Shown in pieces: positions 18,359 through 28,320 of a stretch of 64,000 nt of DNA. The notes under the pieces were generated by a model. The model ran no database searches. It was not told the origin of the DNA and saw only the letters and a program-made list of their open reading frames with translations. The position numbers were made by a program, and so were the translations under genes. The DNA is taken from the NCBI RefSeq assembly GCF_018327685.1, contig NZ_BNEL01000001.1:3162001-3226000 (forward strand), in the 5' to 3' direction. The first letter of the stretch is position 1. The number at the start of each line of letters is the position of its first letter. Origin of the DNA: Streptomyces sp. TS71-3 (lineage in GTDB: Bacteria; Actinomycetota; Actinomycetes; Streptomycetales; Streptomycetaceae).

Positions 18359-18427
18359 GGGTGGCTGTCGGCTACGGCGAAGGGCGGCTGTCAGCTATGG
18401 CGAGGGGTGGCTGTCGGCTACGGCGAG
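18359..18427. repeat. 23-bp tandem repeat, three units
   Basis: Three 23-bp units (gggtggctgtcggctacggc plus gaa/gag) run from 18359 to 18427, with a decayed fourth. They lie in the 461-bp space between the start of the large secreted enzyme and the end of the cupin gene. I see no gene in that space. Confidence 0.85.
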
Positions 18428-18516
18428 GGGTGGCCGCCATCTGCGGCGGTCTGCGACGAGGCGGCGGCCGATCCGCGCCCCGGCTTCTCCGCAATCAGCC
18501 GGAGGGCCGCAAGCAG

Positions 18517-18554
18517 CCGGAGGGCCGAACGGCGTCTGCCGTTCGGCCCTCCGG
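18517..18554. terminator. Long perfect hairpin after the cupin gene
   Basis: A perfect 17-bp stem with a four-base GTCT loop sits 25 bp beyond the stop of the minus-strand cupin gene. Half of the left arm (ccggagggccg) is duplicated just upstream. There is no T-run. Confidence 0.75.
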
Positions 18555-18578
18555 GTGTTCGTCCGTGCCGGTGGCGGG

Positions 18579-19025
18579 TCACACCCCCGGGCGCGGCGCC
18601 CGCAGGTGCCGGCGGCGGGCCAGTTCCTCGTCGTCGACCAGGGTGAGCATGGGCTGGCCCGGCGCGCACAACATGGTGACGACGAAGCGGCTCCGCGAGT
18701 CCGTCCGGTTGTTCCCGTCCTGGTAGTGGATGACGTCGCCGCCCGGCTCCCAGAACGTCTCCCCGGCCTTGATCACTCGTTCGGGCTCGCCCTCCAGCTC
18801 GAAGAGCATCTCCCCCTCCAGCATGTAGCCGAAGGCGGGCCCCGAGTGCCGGTGCGGAGGGGTCCCGGGGTCGCCGGGAGGGAACTCGATGATGACGGTC
18901 GTGGCTTCCACCCCCTCCGGCACGAACGGCGGATTCGCCGACTGCAGCACCGTCAGCGCGGTCTTCCACGCCTCCGAGCCCGGTCGGCTCTCGGCGCTGC
19001 CTGCCGTCGGCTCCTTGTTCGCCAT
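18579..19025 (-). CDS. Cupin-domain protein
   Basis: A 148-residue single-domain cupin. The metal motif reads PPHRHSGPAFGYMLEGEMLFEL (first His pair and Glu) and the second motif is near VIHYQDGNN. Such small cupins bind a metal and act as isomerases, dioxygenases or sensors; the substrate is not evident. GGAGG lies upstream of the ATG at 19025. It stands alone and ends in a long hairpin. Confidence 0.87.
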   Translation of the reverse strand: MANKEPTAGSAESRPGSEAWKTALTVLQSANPPFVPEGVEATTVIIEFPPGDPGTPPHRHSGPAFGYMLEGEMLFELEGEPERVIKAGETFWEPGGDVIHYQDGNNRTDSRSRFVVTMLCAPGQPMLTLVDDEELARRRHLRAPRPGV

Positions 19026-19245
19026 GGTGCGGCCTCCAGGGGTGCGCTGGGTGGCTCGGGGGAGCCGGTCGTTGTCATGGGTGGGGGCAGGCGATCGGTG
19101 TCGCCCCTCCAGACTGCGACGGTGCGGTACGCGGCGCATGTCGGCCCGAGCGCTCCCGGGCGTCCCGGGGACGGGCGGCACGCGCCCGTGCCGGGTCGAC
19201 CGTCTCCGGAACGGCGGTCCGCACTGCCCTATAAAGGGAGCTGGC

Positions 19246-19274
19246 ATCTAAGTAAGATTCAATCTACGTAAGAT
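19246..19274 (+). promoter_or_regulatory. Direct repeat before the ATPase pseudogene
   Basis: atctaagtaagat (19246-19258) and atctacgtaagat (19262-19274) are two 13-bp copies with a 16-bp period, each an imperfect palindrome of ATCT and AGAT. The A/T-rich repeat stands out from its surroundings and ends 41 bp before the ATPase start codon, so it may be that gene's control site. Confidence 0.5.
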
Positions 19275-19315
19275 CGAAACTGTGTTTGATGGGCTGTGCT
19301 GGAGGCGGAACAGGT

Positions 19316-20747
19316 ATGGAGTTCAAAGGCAGGGCTGGCGACCTCGCCTGCTGACCGGACAGCTGGGCCTGGTGACGGGGGGTGCGGGGGCCACTCGAGG
19401 TCAGGCCGTGATCATGACGGGGCGGCGCAGGGTGGGGAAGTCTCGGCTGGTTCAGGAGTTCTGTGACCGGTCCGGGGTTCCGTACGTGGTCTTCCAGGCG
19501 ACCAGGGGCCGCAATGCCGTAGCCGAGCGGGCGGACTTCGCTGCGGCGCTCGCGCAGTCTCCTCTGTCCGGGGCGGATCTGGTGGCTGGGCTGCAGGCCG
19601 CGGACTGGAACCAGGCGCTGCGTTCTCTGGCTGTGGCGGTCCCGGATGACGCCCCGAGTACCGCGGTGATCGACGAGGTGCCGTGGCTGGTGGAGCAGGA
19701 TGGGGAGTTCGAAGGGGCGTTGCAGACGGTCTGGGACCGCCACCTGTCCGCCAAGCCGGTTCTGCTGCTCCTGGTGGGCAGCGACATGTCGGTGATGGAG
19801 GCGTTGGGTCCTATGGCCGTCCGTTCTTCGGCCGGGCCGCGAAGATGACCGTACGGCCACTGCACCTGGCCGACGTGCGGGCCATGACCTCCCTGGACGC
19901 GGTGGACGCGGTGGACGCGCTGCTGATCACCGGGGGCTTCCCGGAGATCGTCCAGTCATGGCGGCCGGGGATGGGTCGCCTGGACTTCCTGCGTGAGGCC
20001 GTGGCGAACCCTCTTTCACCGCTGCTGGTGGCGGGTGAGCTGTCGTTGCTGGGGGAGTTTCCCGAGGCTTCGCATTCGCGGGCGGTGTTGGAGGCGGTCG
20101 GCAGCGGTGAGCGGACCTTCTCCACCATCGCCGCGAGGGCGGGCGGCGCGGGCGCGCTGCCCTCCGGGACCCTGTCCCCGCTCCTGCACACGCTGCATGC
20201 CAAGCGCATCGTGGCGACGGACATGCCGCTGTCCATCAAGAGCGACACCAAGAACAAGCGGTACCGGATCGCCGACTCCTACCTCCGGTTCTGGTTGACC
20301 TTCCTGCAACGCGGAGTCCCGCTGATCGAGCGTGGCCGCGGGGATCTCGCCCTGGAGCGCATCGAGCGGTCCTGGACCACCTGGCGAGGACGTGCGGTCG
20401 AGCCGGTCGTCCGCGAGTCGCTGCTGCGGCTGCTCCCCGATGGCGGATGGCCCCGGACGGAAGCGGTCGGCGGCTGGTGGAACCGGCGGAACAATCCCGA
20501 GATCGACCTGGTCGGAGTCGACCGGGAGCCGGTCGCGGGCGCGGTGCACTTCATCGGCTCGATCAAGTGGCCGGAGTCCCAGCCGTTCGGCCGGCGCGAG
20601 TACGACACCCTGGCCCGGGAGATGCTCGCGGTGCCCGGCGCCGAGGTGGACACCCCGCTCGTCGCCGTCTCCCGCTGCGGCGTCGAGGACGGGCTACCGC
20701 TTGCGGCGCACTGGGGCCCGGAAGACCTGGTCCGCGCGTGGCAGTAG
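19316..20747 (+). pseudogene. AAA ATPase with DUF234-like nuclease end, two frameshifts
   Basis: The complete gene would code for about 477 residues. It begins MEFKGRAGDLA at an ATG with GGAGG upstream, but the frame closes at once (TGA at about 19350) and the homologous reading continues in another frame with LLTGQLGLV, TGRRRVGKSRLVQEF (Walker A) and TAVIDEVPWL (Walker B). After LVGSDMSVMEALG, at about 19808, homology shifts again by -1 to SYGRPFFGRAAKM and runs to the end through TKNKRYRIADSYLRFWLTFL and the PD-(D/E)xK-like NPEIDLVGVD...GSIKW. Both shifts are in the same direction and equal a lost base. The intact family is an archaeal-type ATPase of unclear role. Confidence 0.8.
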
Positions 20748-20872
20748 CCGGGGGGCGTCAGGGCCGTGGGGGATACAGGCAGAAGGACTCCGCCCACCAG
20801 CGCCGCGCCCGCCTCCAGGCATCGGAGGCGGGCGCACCGTTCAGGCCTCGTTGGCGGAAGCCGGTGGCGTCG

Positions 20873-21409
20873 TCACTCGCAGCCGACGCCGTCACCGTCC
20901 CGGTCCAGGTGGGGGCCGTAACCGGGGTCGCCCCGGTGCACGGGGGCCGCCCCCGCGGCGCGGGCCGCGGAGCAGTTCGCGTAGTACACGCTCCCGCCCG
21001 ATCCGCCGCCGGAGGAGCCTCCCGAACTGTCGGAACCCGAAGCGTAGGACCCCGAGCCGGATGAGCCCGAACCACCAGAGCCGGACCCCGACCCGGATCC
21101 GGTCCCGGACCCCGACCCCGCCGGGCGGGCGGTCACCGTTGCCGTCGCCCGCACCGTCTCCGTGACCGTAGGCGTTGGCTCCGGCTTCGCGGACACCGTC
21201 GCCGTGGCGGTCGTGGTCACCGTCGGCGCCGGCTTCGCCTTCGCGTCGGTGCTGCTCTGCCCGTCCTGGCCGCTCGCGCCGGCGCCGATCCCGATGAAGA
21301 AGGCGAGGGCGATCGCGGGCAGAACGTATCTCTTTCGGGCCCACTTCGGGGCACGGCGGGGCTCGGGCAGGGGTTCGGGTAAGGGCTGCTGGCTGTATGG
21401 ATTCGACAT
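20873..21409 (-). CDS. Membrane-anchored excalibur-domain protein
   Basis: A 178-residue protein. A cytoplasmic proline-rich start (YSQQPLPEPLPEPRR) leads to one TM helix (YVLPAIALAFFIGIGAGASG), a Thr/Val/Pro-rich stalk, and a linker of Gly and Ser. The final 38 residues, with YYANCSAARAAGAAPVHRGD and LDRDGDGVGCE, are an excalibur domain, a small extracellular calcium-binding module with D-x-D-x-D-G and two cysteines. The start ATG has a run of six G upstream. It probably acts at the cell surface; no partner gene is apparent. Confidence 0.88.
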   Translation of the reverse strand: MSNPYSQQPLPEPLPEPRRAPKWARKRYVLPAIALAFFIGIGAGASGQDGQSSTDAKAKPAPTVTTTATATVSAKPEPTPTVTETVRATATVTARPAGSGSGTGSGSGSGSGGSGSSGSGSYASGSDSSGGSSGGGSGGSVYYANCSAARAAGAAPVHRGDPGYGPHLDRDGDGVGCE

Positions 21410-21651
21410 GGTCCCCCCACGTGTGATCGGAAGAAGTGGTGAGACTGTATCGGTTGTGAGGGAAATATGTGAATCGGATGCCAAGTCCCGACAGGGGTAA
21501 CTGAAGGGGCTGGTACAGCCGTTGGCCTACGCAGCCGTTCGTGCACCTGCTGGTGTTGCGGCCGGTGCAGGTTCGACGCGGGAGCACGCACCGGGCCGGC
21601 CGGATATGACTCCGGGTCAGCGGGCCGGCCGCCCCCACGCGCCGCCCCCGT

Positions 21652-22656
21652 TCACCCCGTCGCGTCGAGCGCCGCGCGCACGATGCCGTCCTCGTCCAGG
21701 CCGTGGTGGCGGTAGACGTCCTCCAGGGATCCCGACTGGCCGAAGCGGGTCACGCCCAGTGCGGTGGTGGGCACGCGGTTGATCGTGGCCAGGAACGAGA
21801 GCGTGTGCGGGTGGCCGTCCAGCACCGTGACCAGGGGCGTGGCACGGTGGGCGGGGAAGGCCTGGTCGAGGATCCAGGGCTCGGCCTCCTCGTGTCCCTG
21901 GCGGGCGCGCACCGCCCGGTAGAGGAGGTCGGGGCTGGTCACGCAGACGACGTCCGCGGGGACGCCGAGCTGCTCAAGCCGGGCGGCGGCCGCCAGCGCC
22001 TCGGGCACCACCGCGCCCATCGCGGCGATGGTCGCCTTCGGCTCCCGGGTGCGGCGCAGGGTGTAGGCGCCGGCGACCGCCTGGCGGCGCCGCCGCTCGC
22101 GGGCCGCCGGGTCCGACGGCACCTCGGCGAGGCCCTGGTCGACCGGGCGGGTGGACAGCCTCAGGTAGGCGGACGTGCCGTCCGGCCTCCCGAGCCGGCC
22201 GAGCGAGGCCAGCAGCGTCCACTCGGTGTCGATCGCGAACGCGGGCTCGTAGGTCACGCAGCCCGGCTGCTCCAGGCCGATGGACGGGGTCTTGATCGAC
22301 TGGTGCGCGCCGCCCTCGGGGGCCAGGGAGACTCCGGAGGGCGTGCCCACCAGGACCGACTGGCCGCCGGTGTAGATGCCGTAGGACCAGGGCTCCAGGG
22401 CACGTTCCACGAACGGGTCGTAGAGGACGCCGATCGGCAGCAGCGGCTCGCCCCACCGGCTCCAGGTGGCGCCGAGCTCGCCGAGCAGGCTCACCAGGTT
22501 GACCTCGGCGATGCCCGGCTCGATGTGCCGGCCCGTCGGCTTCTCGCGCCAGTGCAGGATGGTCTCGGCGTCGTCGGCGAACCAGTCGCGGCGTTCGCTC
22601 GACGACCACACGCCCGCCTTGTTCACCCAGCCGCCCAGGTTGGTGCTGGAGCTCAC
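21652..22656 (-). pseudogene. C-terminal half of transketolase-like/E1 enzyme
   Basis: This 334-codon frame matches only the pyrimidine-binding and C-terminal domains of homodimeric pyruvate dehydrogenase E1 or transketolase-like enzymes (STNLGGWVNKAGVW, GRHIEPGIAEVNLVSLLGEL, EGGAHQSIKTPSIGLEQPG, RFGQSGSLEDVYRHHGLDED). The N-terminal thiamine-diphosphate domain of about 450 residues is missing. In-frame SPDVS just before the GTG at 22656 also belongs to the family, so the present start is not the original one. The break is within about 30 bp upstream of it. Confidence 0.8.
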
Positions 22657-22765
22657 GTCGGGGCTGACGCGTCCGCGGTGGGGCTGTGGCGGACCCGTGG
22701 CGGGCAGGGCCGGTCGGCGTGTTGGGCCTCGGCGGCGCGGTGCCGGAGGGCCGCGCGGCGTTCGG

Positions 22766-23704
22766 TCAGGCCCGGCCGTCTCCGTCGGCGCGCGCCGCCG
22801 GCCGGGGCCCGGCGGGGGAGCCCAGCAGGGACGCCGGGAGGTATCCGGACCGGACGCCCGGCTCCCACCCGTGCACCTGGACGGCGAGGGCGGCCAGGGC
22901 GAGCGCCCCGACCGGGAGCAGGGTCCGGGGCGCGGGATCGGGGCCCACGCTCTCGCGGTGCTCCACGAGCCGGGCCACGAGAGCCTGCTCGAAGGCGTGC
23001 CGGTCGTCGTCGAGGAGGACCCGCAGGAGGCGCTGGTCCGGTGTCAGGGCGGCCTCCGCGTCCAGCCGGCGGGCGGCCTCCGCGCGCTGCTCCCCGTCCG
23101 GCTTGCGCAGGGGCGCGGTGGGCCGGTCACGGGGCAGATGCCCGCGTGACGGGGCCAGGTAGCCGCACAGTGCCTCCATCGCGGCGAGGTCCGCCGGGTC
23201 CGACACCGAGTTCTGCTTCGAGTCCGGCAGCCCGTCGCGGATCGCGGGCGCGTAGTCGTCGCGCAGCAGCAGGCCGACCCCCCGCCGCCACTCCCCGAGC
23301 ACGCCGCTGACCAGGCATACCGCAAACCCGTCGCACCACGTCCGGGCCGTGGGGGCCAGCTCGACGATGTCGCCGAAGGCGATGGACCTGCTGCTGAGGC
23401 TCTCGTCGATGAGGGGGAACGGGATCTCCTGGTCGCCCTTGGGGAAGCAGCCGAGGCTCAGCGTCCCCAGCGAGCACTCCGCCGCGGTCCGCAGTGCCGT
23501 GCGCGCCGACGGCCGGAGCGCCGGGTCCTGCGCGGCCCGGGCGGCGACGTGGTCGAGGAGGTCGTCGCGTATCTCGTCGAGCTTCTCGGGGGAGGCGTCG
23601 GCGTACCGCATCCAGTGCCACCCCCGATAGGTCCGGCCTGTGATGTCTTCGAGCGCCCGGGCCAGGTACCGCTCGCCGACCTCGTGGCATGTCACTTCCG
23701 GCAC
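22766..23704 (-). CDS. Imm49-like immunity protein, orphan
   Basis: A 312-residue soluble protein resembling the immunity protein 49 family of polymorphic-toxin systems: segments RTWCDGFAVCLVSGVLGEWR, ADLAAMEALCGYLA, LTPDQRLLRVLLDDDRHAFE and LPVGALALAALAVQVHGWE, and a C-terminal RSGYLPASLLG. Such proteins neutralise a secreted toxin of siblings. No toxin gene is next to it: one side is a truncated transketolase, the other a divergent flavoprotein. I choose the GTG at 23704, nine bases after GGGGGAAGG; the ATG at 23713 touches that SD and is less likely. Confidence 0.7.
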   Translation of the reverse strand: MPEVTCHEVGERYLARALEDITGRTYRGWHWMRYADASPEKLDEIRDDLLDHVAARAAQDPALRPSARTALRTAAECSLGTLSLGCFPKGDQEIPFPLIDESLSSRSIAFGDIVELAPTARTWCDGFAVCLVSGVLGEWRRGVGLLLRDDYAPAIRDGLPDSKQNSVSDPADLAAMEALCGYLAPSRGHLPRDRPTAPLRKPDGEQRAEAARRLDAEAALTPDQRLLRVLLDDDRHAFEQALVARLVEHRESVGPDPAPRTLLPVGALALAALAVQVHGWEPGVRSGYLPASLLGSPAGPRPAARADGDGRA

Positions 23705-23864
23705 GGATGGCATCCTTCCCCCGCTCCCGTCCTGGACGCGGCACGCTACCAGGGCGGGCTCGCCGGAAGCCGTGCCGCACCGGGCGATCCGGCCCGCGAG
23801 AACACGCCCCGGCCAGGCGCACACCCTCGGTGAATATCACACGACACGCAGTTACGATCTTCTC

Positions 23865-25259
23865 GTGGCAGACGAGAGCTATGACGTCATCGTGATCGGG
23901 ACCAGCCAGGGCGGCCGGTTCCTCCCCATCGACCTGGCGAAGGCGGGCAGGAAGGTGGCGCTCGTCGAGCGCGGCCACCTGGGCGGCGTCTGCGTGAACA
24001 TCGGCTGCACCCCCACCAAGACGATGGTCGCCAGCGCGCGTCTCGCCCACCTGGCGCGGCGCGGCGCCGAGTACGGCGTGCGGACCGGTGCGGTGTCGGT
24101 CGACCTCGCCGCCGTGCGGGAGCGCAAGCGGGCGATGGTCGCGGGCGCGCGGGAGAACTACGCGAGCCGCCTGACGCAGGACGGGCTCGACGTGATCGAG
24201 GGCGAGGCCCGTTTCACGGGGCCCAGAACCGTCGAGATCGCCCTGTCGGACGGCGGCACGCGGACGCTCGGCGCGTCGGTGATCGTCATCGACACGGGCA
24301 CCAGGCCGAGGCCGACGGTGATCGACGGCGCGCAGGACGTGCCCGTCCTGGACTCGACGTCGATCATGGAGCTGGAGGAGCTTCCCGAGCACCTGGTCGT
24401 CCTCGGCGGCGGCTACATCGGGCTGGAGTTCGGGCAGATGTTCCGCAGGTTCGGCAGCGAGGTCACGATCGTCCAGACCCGTCCGCGCCTGATGATGATC
24501 GAGGACGAGGACGCCTCGGAGGAGGTCGCCGCCATCCTGCGCGAGGACGGGATCACGGTCCTGACCTCGGCCACCCCGCAGCGGGTCGAGGCGGCGGGCG
24601 GCGGGCGCCTGCGGCTGACCGTGCGCACCCTGGACGGCGAGCGGCAGATCGAGGGCTCCCACCTGCTGTCGGCCATCGGCCGCGTCCCCAACACGGAGGC
24701 GCTCGACCCCGCGGCGGCCGGAATCCGGCTGAGCGACAGGGGCTTCATCGAGGTCGACGAGTACCTGGAGACCTCCGTGCCCGGTGTCTTCGCCATGGGG
24801 GACGTCAAGGGCGGCCCGGCCTTCACCCACCTCTCGTACGACGACTACCGGATCCTGCGCGCCAACCTGCTCGGCGGCGAGAAGGCGAGCACGCGGGACA
24901 GGATCGTCCCGTACACCGTGTTCATGGACCCGCAGTTCGGCCGTGTCGGCATGACGGAGCGGGAGGCAAGGGAGCAGAAGCGCAGAATCCGCGTCGCGAA
25001 GCTGCCGATGAACGCCGTGATCCGGGCCCTGGAGACCGGGGAGACGCGCGGCTACATGAAGGCCGTCGTCGACGCGGACACCCGGAAGATCCTCGGCGCC
25101 ACCGTGCTCTGCGCGGAGGGCGGCGAGATCATGACGATCATCCAGGTCGCCATGCTGGGCGAACTCCCGTACACCGCCATGGCGAACGCCGTCTTCACGC
25201 ACCCGTTGCTGGCGGAGGGCCTCAACAGCCTCTTCGAGATGTTCGACGAGGCGCCGTAG
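23865..25259 (+). CDS. FAD-dependent disulfide reductase (mercuric-reductase-like)
   Basis: A 464-residue class I pyridine nucleotide-disulfide oxidoreductase. The redox disulfide is in GGVCVNIGCTPTK near residue 45, the NAD(P) motif is GGGYIGLEFG near residue 180, FAMGDVKGG is the second FAD motif, and the C-terminal THPLLAEG supplies the catalytic His-Glu pair. The N-terminal dinucleotide fold reads GTSQGG, lacking the usual central glycine. Without the N-terminal metal domain or C-terminal Cys pair of true MerA, the substrate is unclear. It starts at GTG 23865, divergent from the Imm49-like gene. Confidence 0.88.
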   Translation: MADESYDVIVIGTSQGGRFLPIDLAKAGRKVALVERGHLGGVCVNIGCTPTKTMVASARLAHLARRGAEYGVRTGAVSVDLAAVRERKRAMVAGARENYASRLTQDGLDVIEGEARFTGPRTVEIALSDGGTRTLGASVIVIDTGTRPRPTVIDGAQDVPVLDSTSIMELEELPEHLVVLGGGYIGLEFGQMFRRFGSEVTIVQTRPRLMMIEDEDASEEVAAILREDGITVLTSATPQRVEAAGGGRLRLTVRTLDGERQIEGSHLLSAIGRVPNTEALDPAAAGIRLSDRGFIEVDEYLETSVPGVFAMGDVKGGPAFTHLSYDDYRILRANLLGGEKASTRDRIVPYTVFMDPQFGRVGMTEREAREQKRRIRVAKLPMNAVIRALETGETRGYMKAVVDADTRKILGATVLCAEGGEIMTIIQVAMLGELPYTAMANAVFTHPLLAEGLNSLFEMFDEAP

Positions 25260-25337
25260 GGGTGTGCGCGAGGTCTGTGCGCGAGGCCGGGGCAGCGGGC
25301 ACCCGCCGTGCCGGCGGCGTCTGCCGGGCCGAACGGG

Positions 25338-25910
25338 TCACGGACCATCGCCGCGGAGCAGAGTGGCGACCCGGGCTGCGAGGGCGCCGGCGTTCACCTG
25401 CTCGAAGTGGGTGGTGTCCACGTCCAGCACAGGCCCGGGCAGCTGCAGGGGTTCGTAGCGGCCGGCCAGAAGTTCCTCGCGGAACTCGTCGACGTTCTGG
25501 TCGTCGCCGTGGCCGGGGTGACGCTCGGGGGAGGAAGCGCGTGCGGTGAACCGCCTGAGGAGGGTGGGCCCGTGCGTGCGGCACTGGATCTGGACGGTGT
25601 CCGCGCCCGTTTCGGCGAGGAGTCGCAGGAAGTCGGACGTGGAGTGCGTCCGGCGGAAGTTGGATTCGGCCAGGCAGCTCGCTCCGGCCCCCAGGGTGTC
25701 GGAGAGCAGGGAGAACAGTACGGCGACGGATGCGGCACCGAGTTCCTTGGAACGCCGGCGGTCCGACCAACCCAGCGTGTCGAAAAGGGCCTCTTTGATG
25801 GCGTCGCGGCTGTACCAGGGCAGAGCCAGGCGGGTGGCGAGCTGCCGGGCCAGGTGGGTCTTTCCGGTCCCGGGCGGCCCGGAGACGATGACCAGTGTGG
25901 GAGCGGCCAC
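25338..25910 (-). CDS. P-loop kinase/AAA-type NTPase
   Basis: A 190-residue P-loop protein. Walker A is SGPPGTGKTHLAR at residues 9-21, WYSRDAIKEALFD resembles the acceptor-binding segment of zeta-toxin and chloramphenicol-phosphotransferase-like kinases, and CLAESNFRR resembles their Walker B/acceptor strand. The GTG at 25910 has GGAAGGAC nine bases upstream. It likely phosphorylates a small molecule; the substrate cannot be named. Divergent from ctaD. Confidence 0.78.
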   Translation of the reverse strand: MAAPTLVIVSGPPGTGKTHLARQLATRLALPWYSRDAIKEALFDTLGWSDRRRSKELGAASVAVLFSLLSDTLGAGASCLAESNFRRTHSTSDFLRLLAETGADTVQIQCRTHGPTLLRRFTARASSPERHPGHGDDQNVDEFREELLAGRYEPLQLPGPVLDVDTTHFEQVNAGALAARVATLLRGDGP

Positions 25911-26090
25911 GGCATGTCCTTCCGGGCGGTACGGCAACGGCGTCGGCGGGGGTAGAAACCGGCCCGGTCGCCGACGAACTCGCTGAACGCTATCTCTTTG
26001 CGGGGCATGAGCGGGTTCACCGCGCGGGTCGGAGCGAGGTCGTGTCCCGGCCCGTACATGGCCCCGCCCGCCACGGGTACCCGGCGGCGC

Positions 26091-27854
26091 ATGACCACAG
26101 GGACAGGGGCGGCTGACGCGCCGTCGGGCGGTGGGCGGCCTACGGGTGTGGGGGCGGGGAGGGCGCTGCTGAGGTGGGCGAACACCACCGACCACAAGGT
26201 GATCGGTGGCCTCTACATGGCGACCGCGTTCGGGTTCTTCCTGTTCGCCGGTGTGCTGGCGATGCTGATGCGTGCCGAACTCGCCAGGCCCGGCTTGCAG
26301 TTGGTGACGACTGACCAGTACGACCAGCTGTTCACGGTGCACGGCACCGTGATGATGCTGCTGTTCGCCACGCCGATGTTCGCCGGGTTCGCCAACGCGG
26401 TGATGCCGTTGCAGATCGGTGCCCCCGATGTCGCCTTCCCGCGCCTGAACGCCCTGTCGTACTGGATGTACCTGTTCGGCGGTCTGACGGTGGTCTCCGG
26501 CTTCCTCACGCCGGACGGCGCAGCGTCGTTCGGGTGGTTCGCCTACGCCCCGCTCAACGGCGCCGTGCACTCGCCCGGCGCGGGCGGCGACCTGTGGATC
26601 ATGGGCCTGGTCGTCACCGGTGTGAGCACCACCCTCGGCGCGGTCAACTTCATCACCACGATCCTGTGCCTGCGGGCGCCCGGGATGACCATGTTCCGGA
26701 TGCCCGTCTTCACCTGGAACGTGCTCTTCACTTCGGTCCTGGTCCTGCCGGCGTTCCCGGTGCTGACGGCGGCGCTGCTGGCGCTGGAGGCGGACCGGAA
26801 GTTCGGCGCGCACGTCTTCGACGCGGCGAACGGCGGGGCCGTGCTGTGGCAGCACCTCTTCTGGTTCTTCGGCCACCCGGAGGTGTACATCGTCGCGCTG
26901 CCGTTCTTCGGCATCGTCACCGAGATCATCCCGGTCTTCAGCAGGAGGCCGGTCTTCGGCTACGTCGGCATGGTCGGGGCGACGATCGCCATCACGATGC
27001 TGTCGGCCGTGGTGTGGGCGCACCACATGTTCGCCACCGGGGCCGTGCTGCTGCCGTTCTTCTCGCTGATGTCGTTCCTGATCGCGGTGCCGACCGGGGT
27101 GAAGTTCTTCAACTGGATCGGCACCATGTGGCACGGCTCGCTCTCCTTCGAGACGCCGATGCTGTGGGCCGTGGGGTTCATGGTGTCGTTCCTGCTGGGC
27201 GGCATGAGCGGGGTCCTGATCGCCTCCCCGCCGCTCGACCTGCACCTCACCGACTCGTACTTCATCGTCGCGCACCTGCACTACGTGCTCTTCGGCACCG
27301 TCGTCTTCGCGATGTTCGGCGGCTTCTACTTCTGGTGGCCCAAGTTCACCGGCAGGATGCTCGACGAACGGCTCGGGAAGGTCCACTTCTGGACGCTCTT
27401 CGCCGGCTTCCAGACCACGTTCCTCGTCCAGCACTGGCTCGGCGAGTCCGGCATGCCCCGCCGCTACGCCGACTACCTGCCCGCCGACGGCTTCACGGTG
27501 CTCAACACCGTCTCCTCCCTCGGCGCCGCGCTGCTCGGGCTCTCCACGCTGCCGTTCCTCTACAACGTCTGGCACACCGCCCGCCGCGGCGAGCGTGTGC
27601 GGGAGGACGACCCGTGGGGCTACGGGCGCGGCTTGGAGTGGGCGACGTCCTGCCCGCCGCCCCGGCACAACTTCACCGCCCTGCCTCCCGTCCGTTCCGA
27701 TTCCCCCGCCTTCGACCTGCACCACCCGGAGTTCCCCCGGCTGGGCACCGCGGGACGACGACGTGACGGACGGCCGGGGGCCGGCGCGGAACCGGCGGGG
27801 AGGTCGACCGGGCGGTCGACGGGAGGACCGACCGGAAAGGGGTCGTGGCTGTGA
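26091..27854 (+). CDS. ctaD: Cytochrome c oxidase subunit I
   Basis: A 587-residue haem-copper oxidase subunit with 12 TM helices. Metal ligands are visible: TVHGTVMML for low-spin haem a, [13 protein letters not shown] with the cross-linked His-Tyr and Cu[10 protein letters not shown] for the other two CuB histidines, and HLHYVLFG for haem a3/a. The proton channel residue Glu of the GHPE motif is present. No subunit II, III or assembly gene follows except a small subunit IV, so this is probably a second copy that borrows the main operon's subunits. The SD before the ATG at 26091 is weak, and an upstream ATG at 26058 is possible. Confidence 0.93.
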   Translation: MTTGTGAADAPSGGGRPTGVGAGRALLRWANTTDHKVIGGLYMATAFGFFLFAGVLAMLMRAELARPGLQLVTTDQYDQLFTVHGTVMMLLFATPMFAGFANAVMPLQIGAPDVAFPRLNALSYWMYLFGGLTVVSGFLTPDGAASFGWFAYAPLNGAVHSPGAGGDLWIMGLVVTGVSTTLGAVNFITTILCLRAPGMTMFRMPVFTWNVLFTSVLVLPAFPVLTAALLALEADRKFGAHVFDAANGGAVLWQHLFWFFGHPEVYIVALPFFGIVTEIIPVFSRRPVFGYVGMVGATIAITMLSAVVWAHHMFATGAVLLPFFSLMSFLIAVPTGVKFFNWIGTMWHGSLSFETPMLWAVGFMVSFLLGGMSGVLIASPPLDLHLTDSYFIVAHLHYVLFGTVVFAMFGGFYFWWPKFTGRMLDERLGKVHFWTLFAGFQTTFLVQHWLGESGMPRRYADYLPADGFTVLNTVSSLGAALLGLSTLPFLYNVWHTARRGERVREDDPWGYGRGLEWATSCPPPRHNFTALPPVRSDSPAFDLHHPEFPRLGTAGRRRDGRPGAGAEPAGRSTGRSTGGPTGKGSWL

Positions 27855-28246
27855 AGACCGAGGCCCTTCTCTTCGCCGGTGTCGCCGCCTTCTTCGCCGT
27901 CACCGGTACCGTCTACGGCTGGCTCTCCGCCGACCCGGCCGGCACCAGTGCCCTGGCCCTGGCCTTCCTGATGGCGGCGCTGGTCGCGTTCTTCCTGACC
28001 GTGCAGTACCGGCGCCGCGGGCTGCGGCCGCAGGACCGGGCGGACGCGGAGGTCGTGGACGGCGCCGGTCCGGTGGAGTTCTTCCCGCCGCACAGCCCCT
28101 GGCCGATCACCGCGGCCGCCGGCTTCACCGTCCTGTGCCTCGGTGTGGTCTTCGGGCTCTGGCTGTTCCTGCTGGGTCTGGGCCTGCTCAGCCACGGGGT
28201 GTTCGGGATGGTGTTCCAGTACGCGAACCGGTCGGAGTCCCGGTAG
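27851..28246 (+). CDS. ctaF: Cytochrome c oxidase subunit IV
   Basis: A 131-residue actinobacterial oxidase subunit with four TM helices ([38 protein letters not shown], two near the C-terminus) and the conserved [11 protein letters not shown] loop. The GTG at 27851 overlaps the ctaD stop (GTGA); a GTG two codons upstream is an alternative. With ctaD it forms a two-gene respiratory unit. Confidence 0.9.
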   Translation: MKTEALLFAGVAAFFAVTGTVYGWLSADPAGTSALALAFLMAALVAFFLTVQYRRRGLRPQDRADAEVVDGAGPVEFFPPHSPWPITAAAGFTVLCLGVVFGLWLFLLGLGLLSHGVFGMVFQYANRSESR

Positions 28247-28320
28247 CGGTGCCGCCCGTGCGGTCCTCCGCGTAGCCGCCGCTCACCGACTGCCGTATCT
28301 CGCCGGTCTCCTCGCCCTCG

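Noticed and set aside
25338..27725. A 795-codon minus-strand frame spanning ctaD and the kinase
   Set aside because: The first 600 codons are antisense of ctaD; only the last 190 form the kinase, which has its own GTG and SD.
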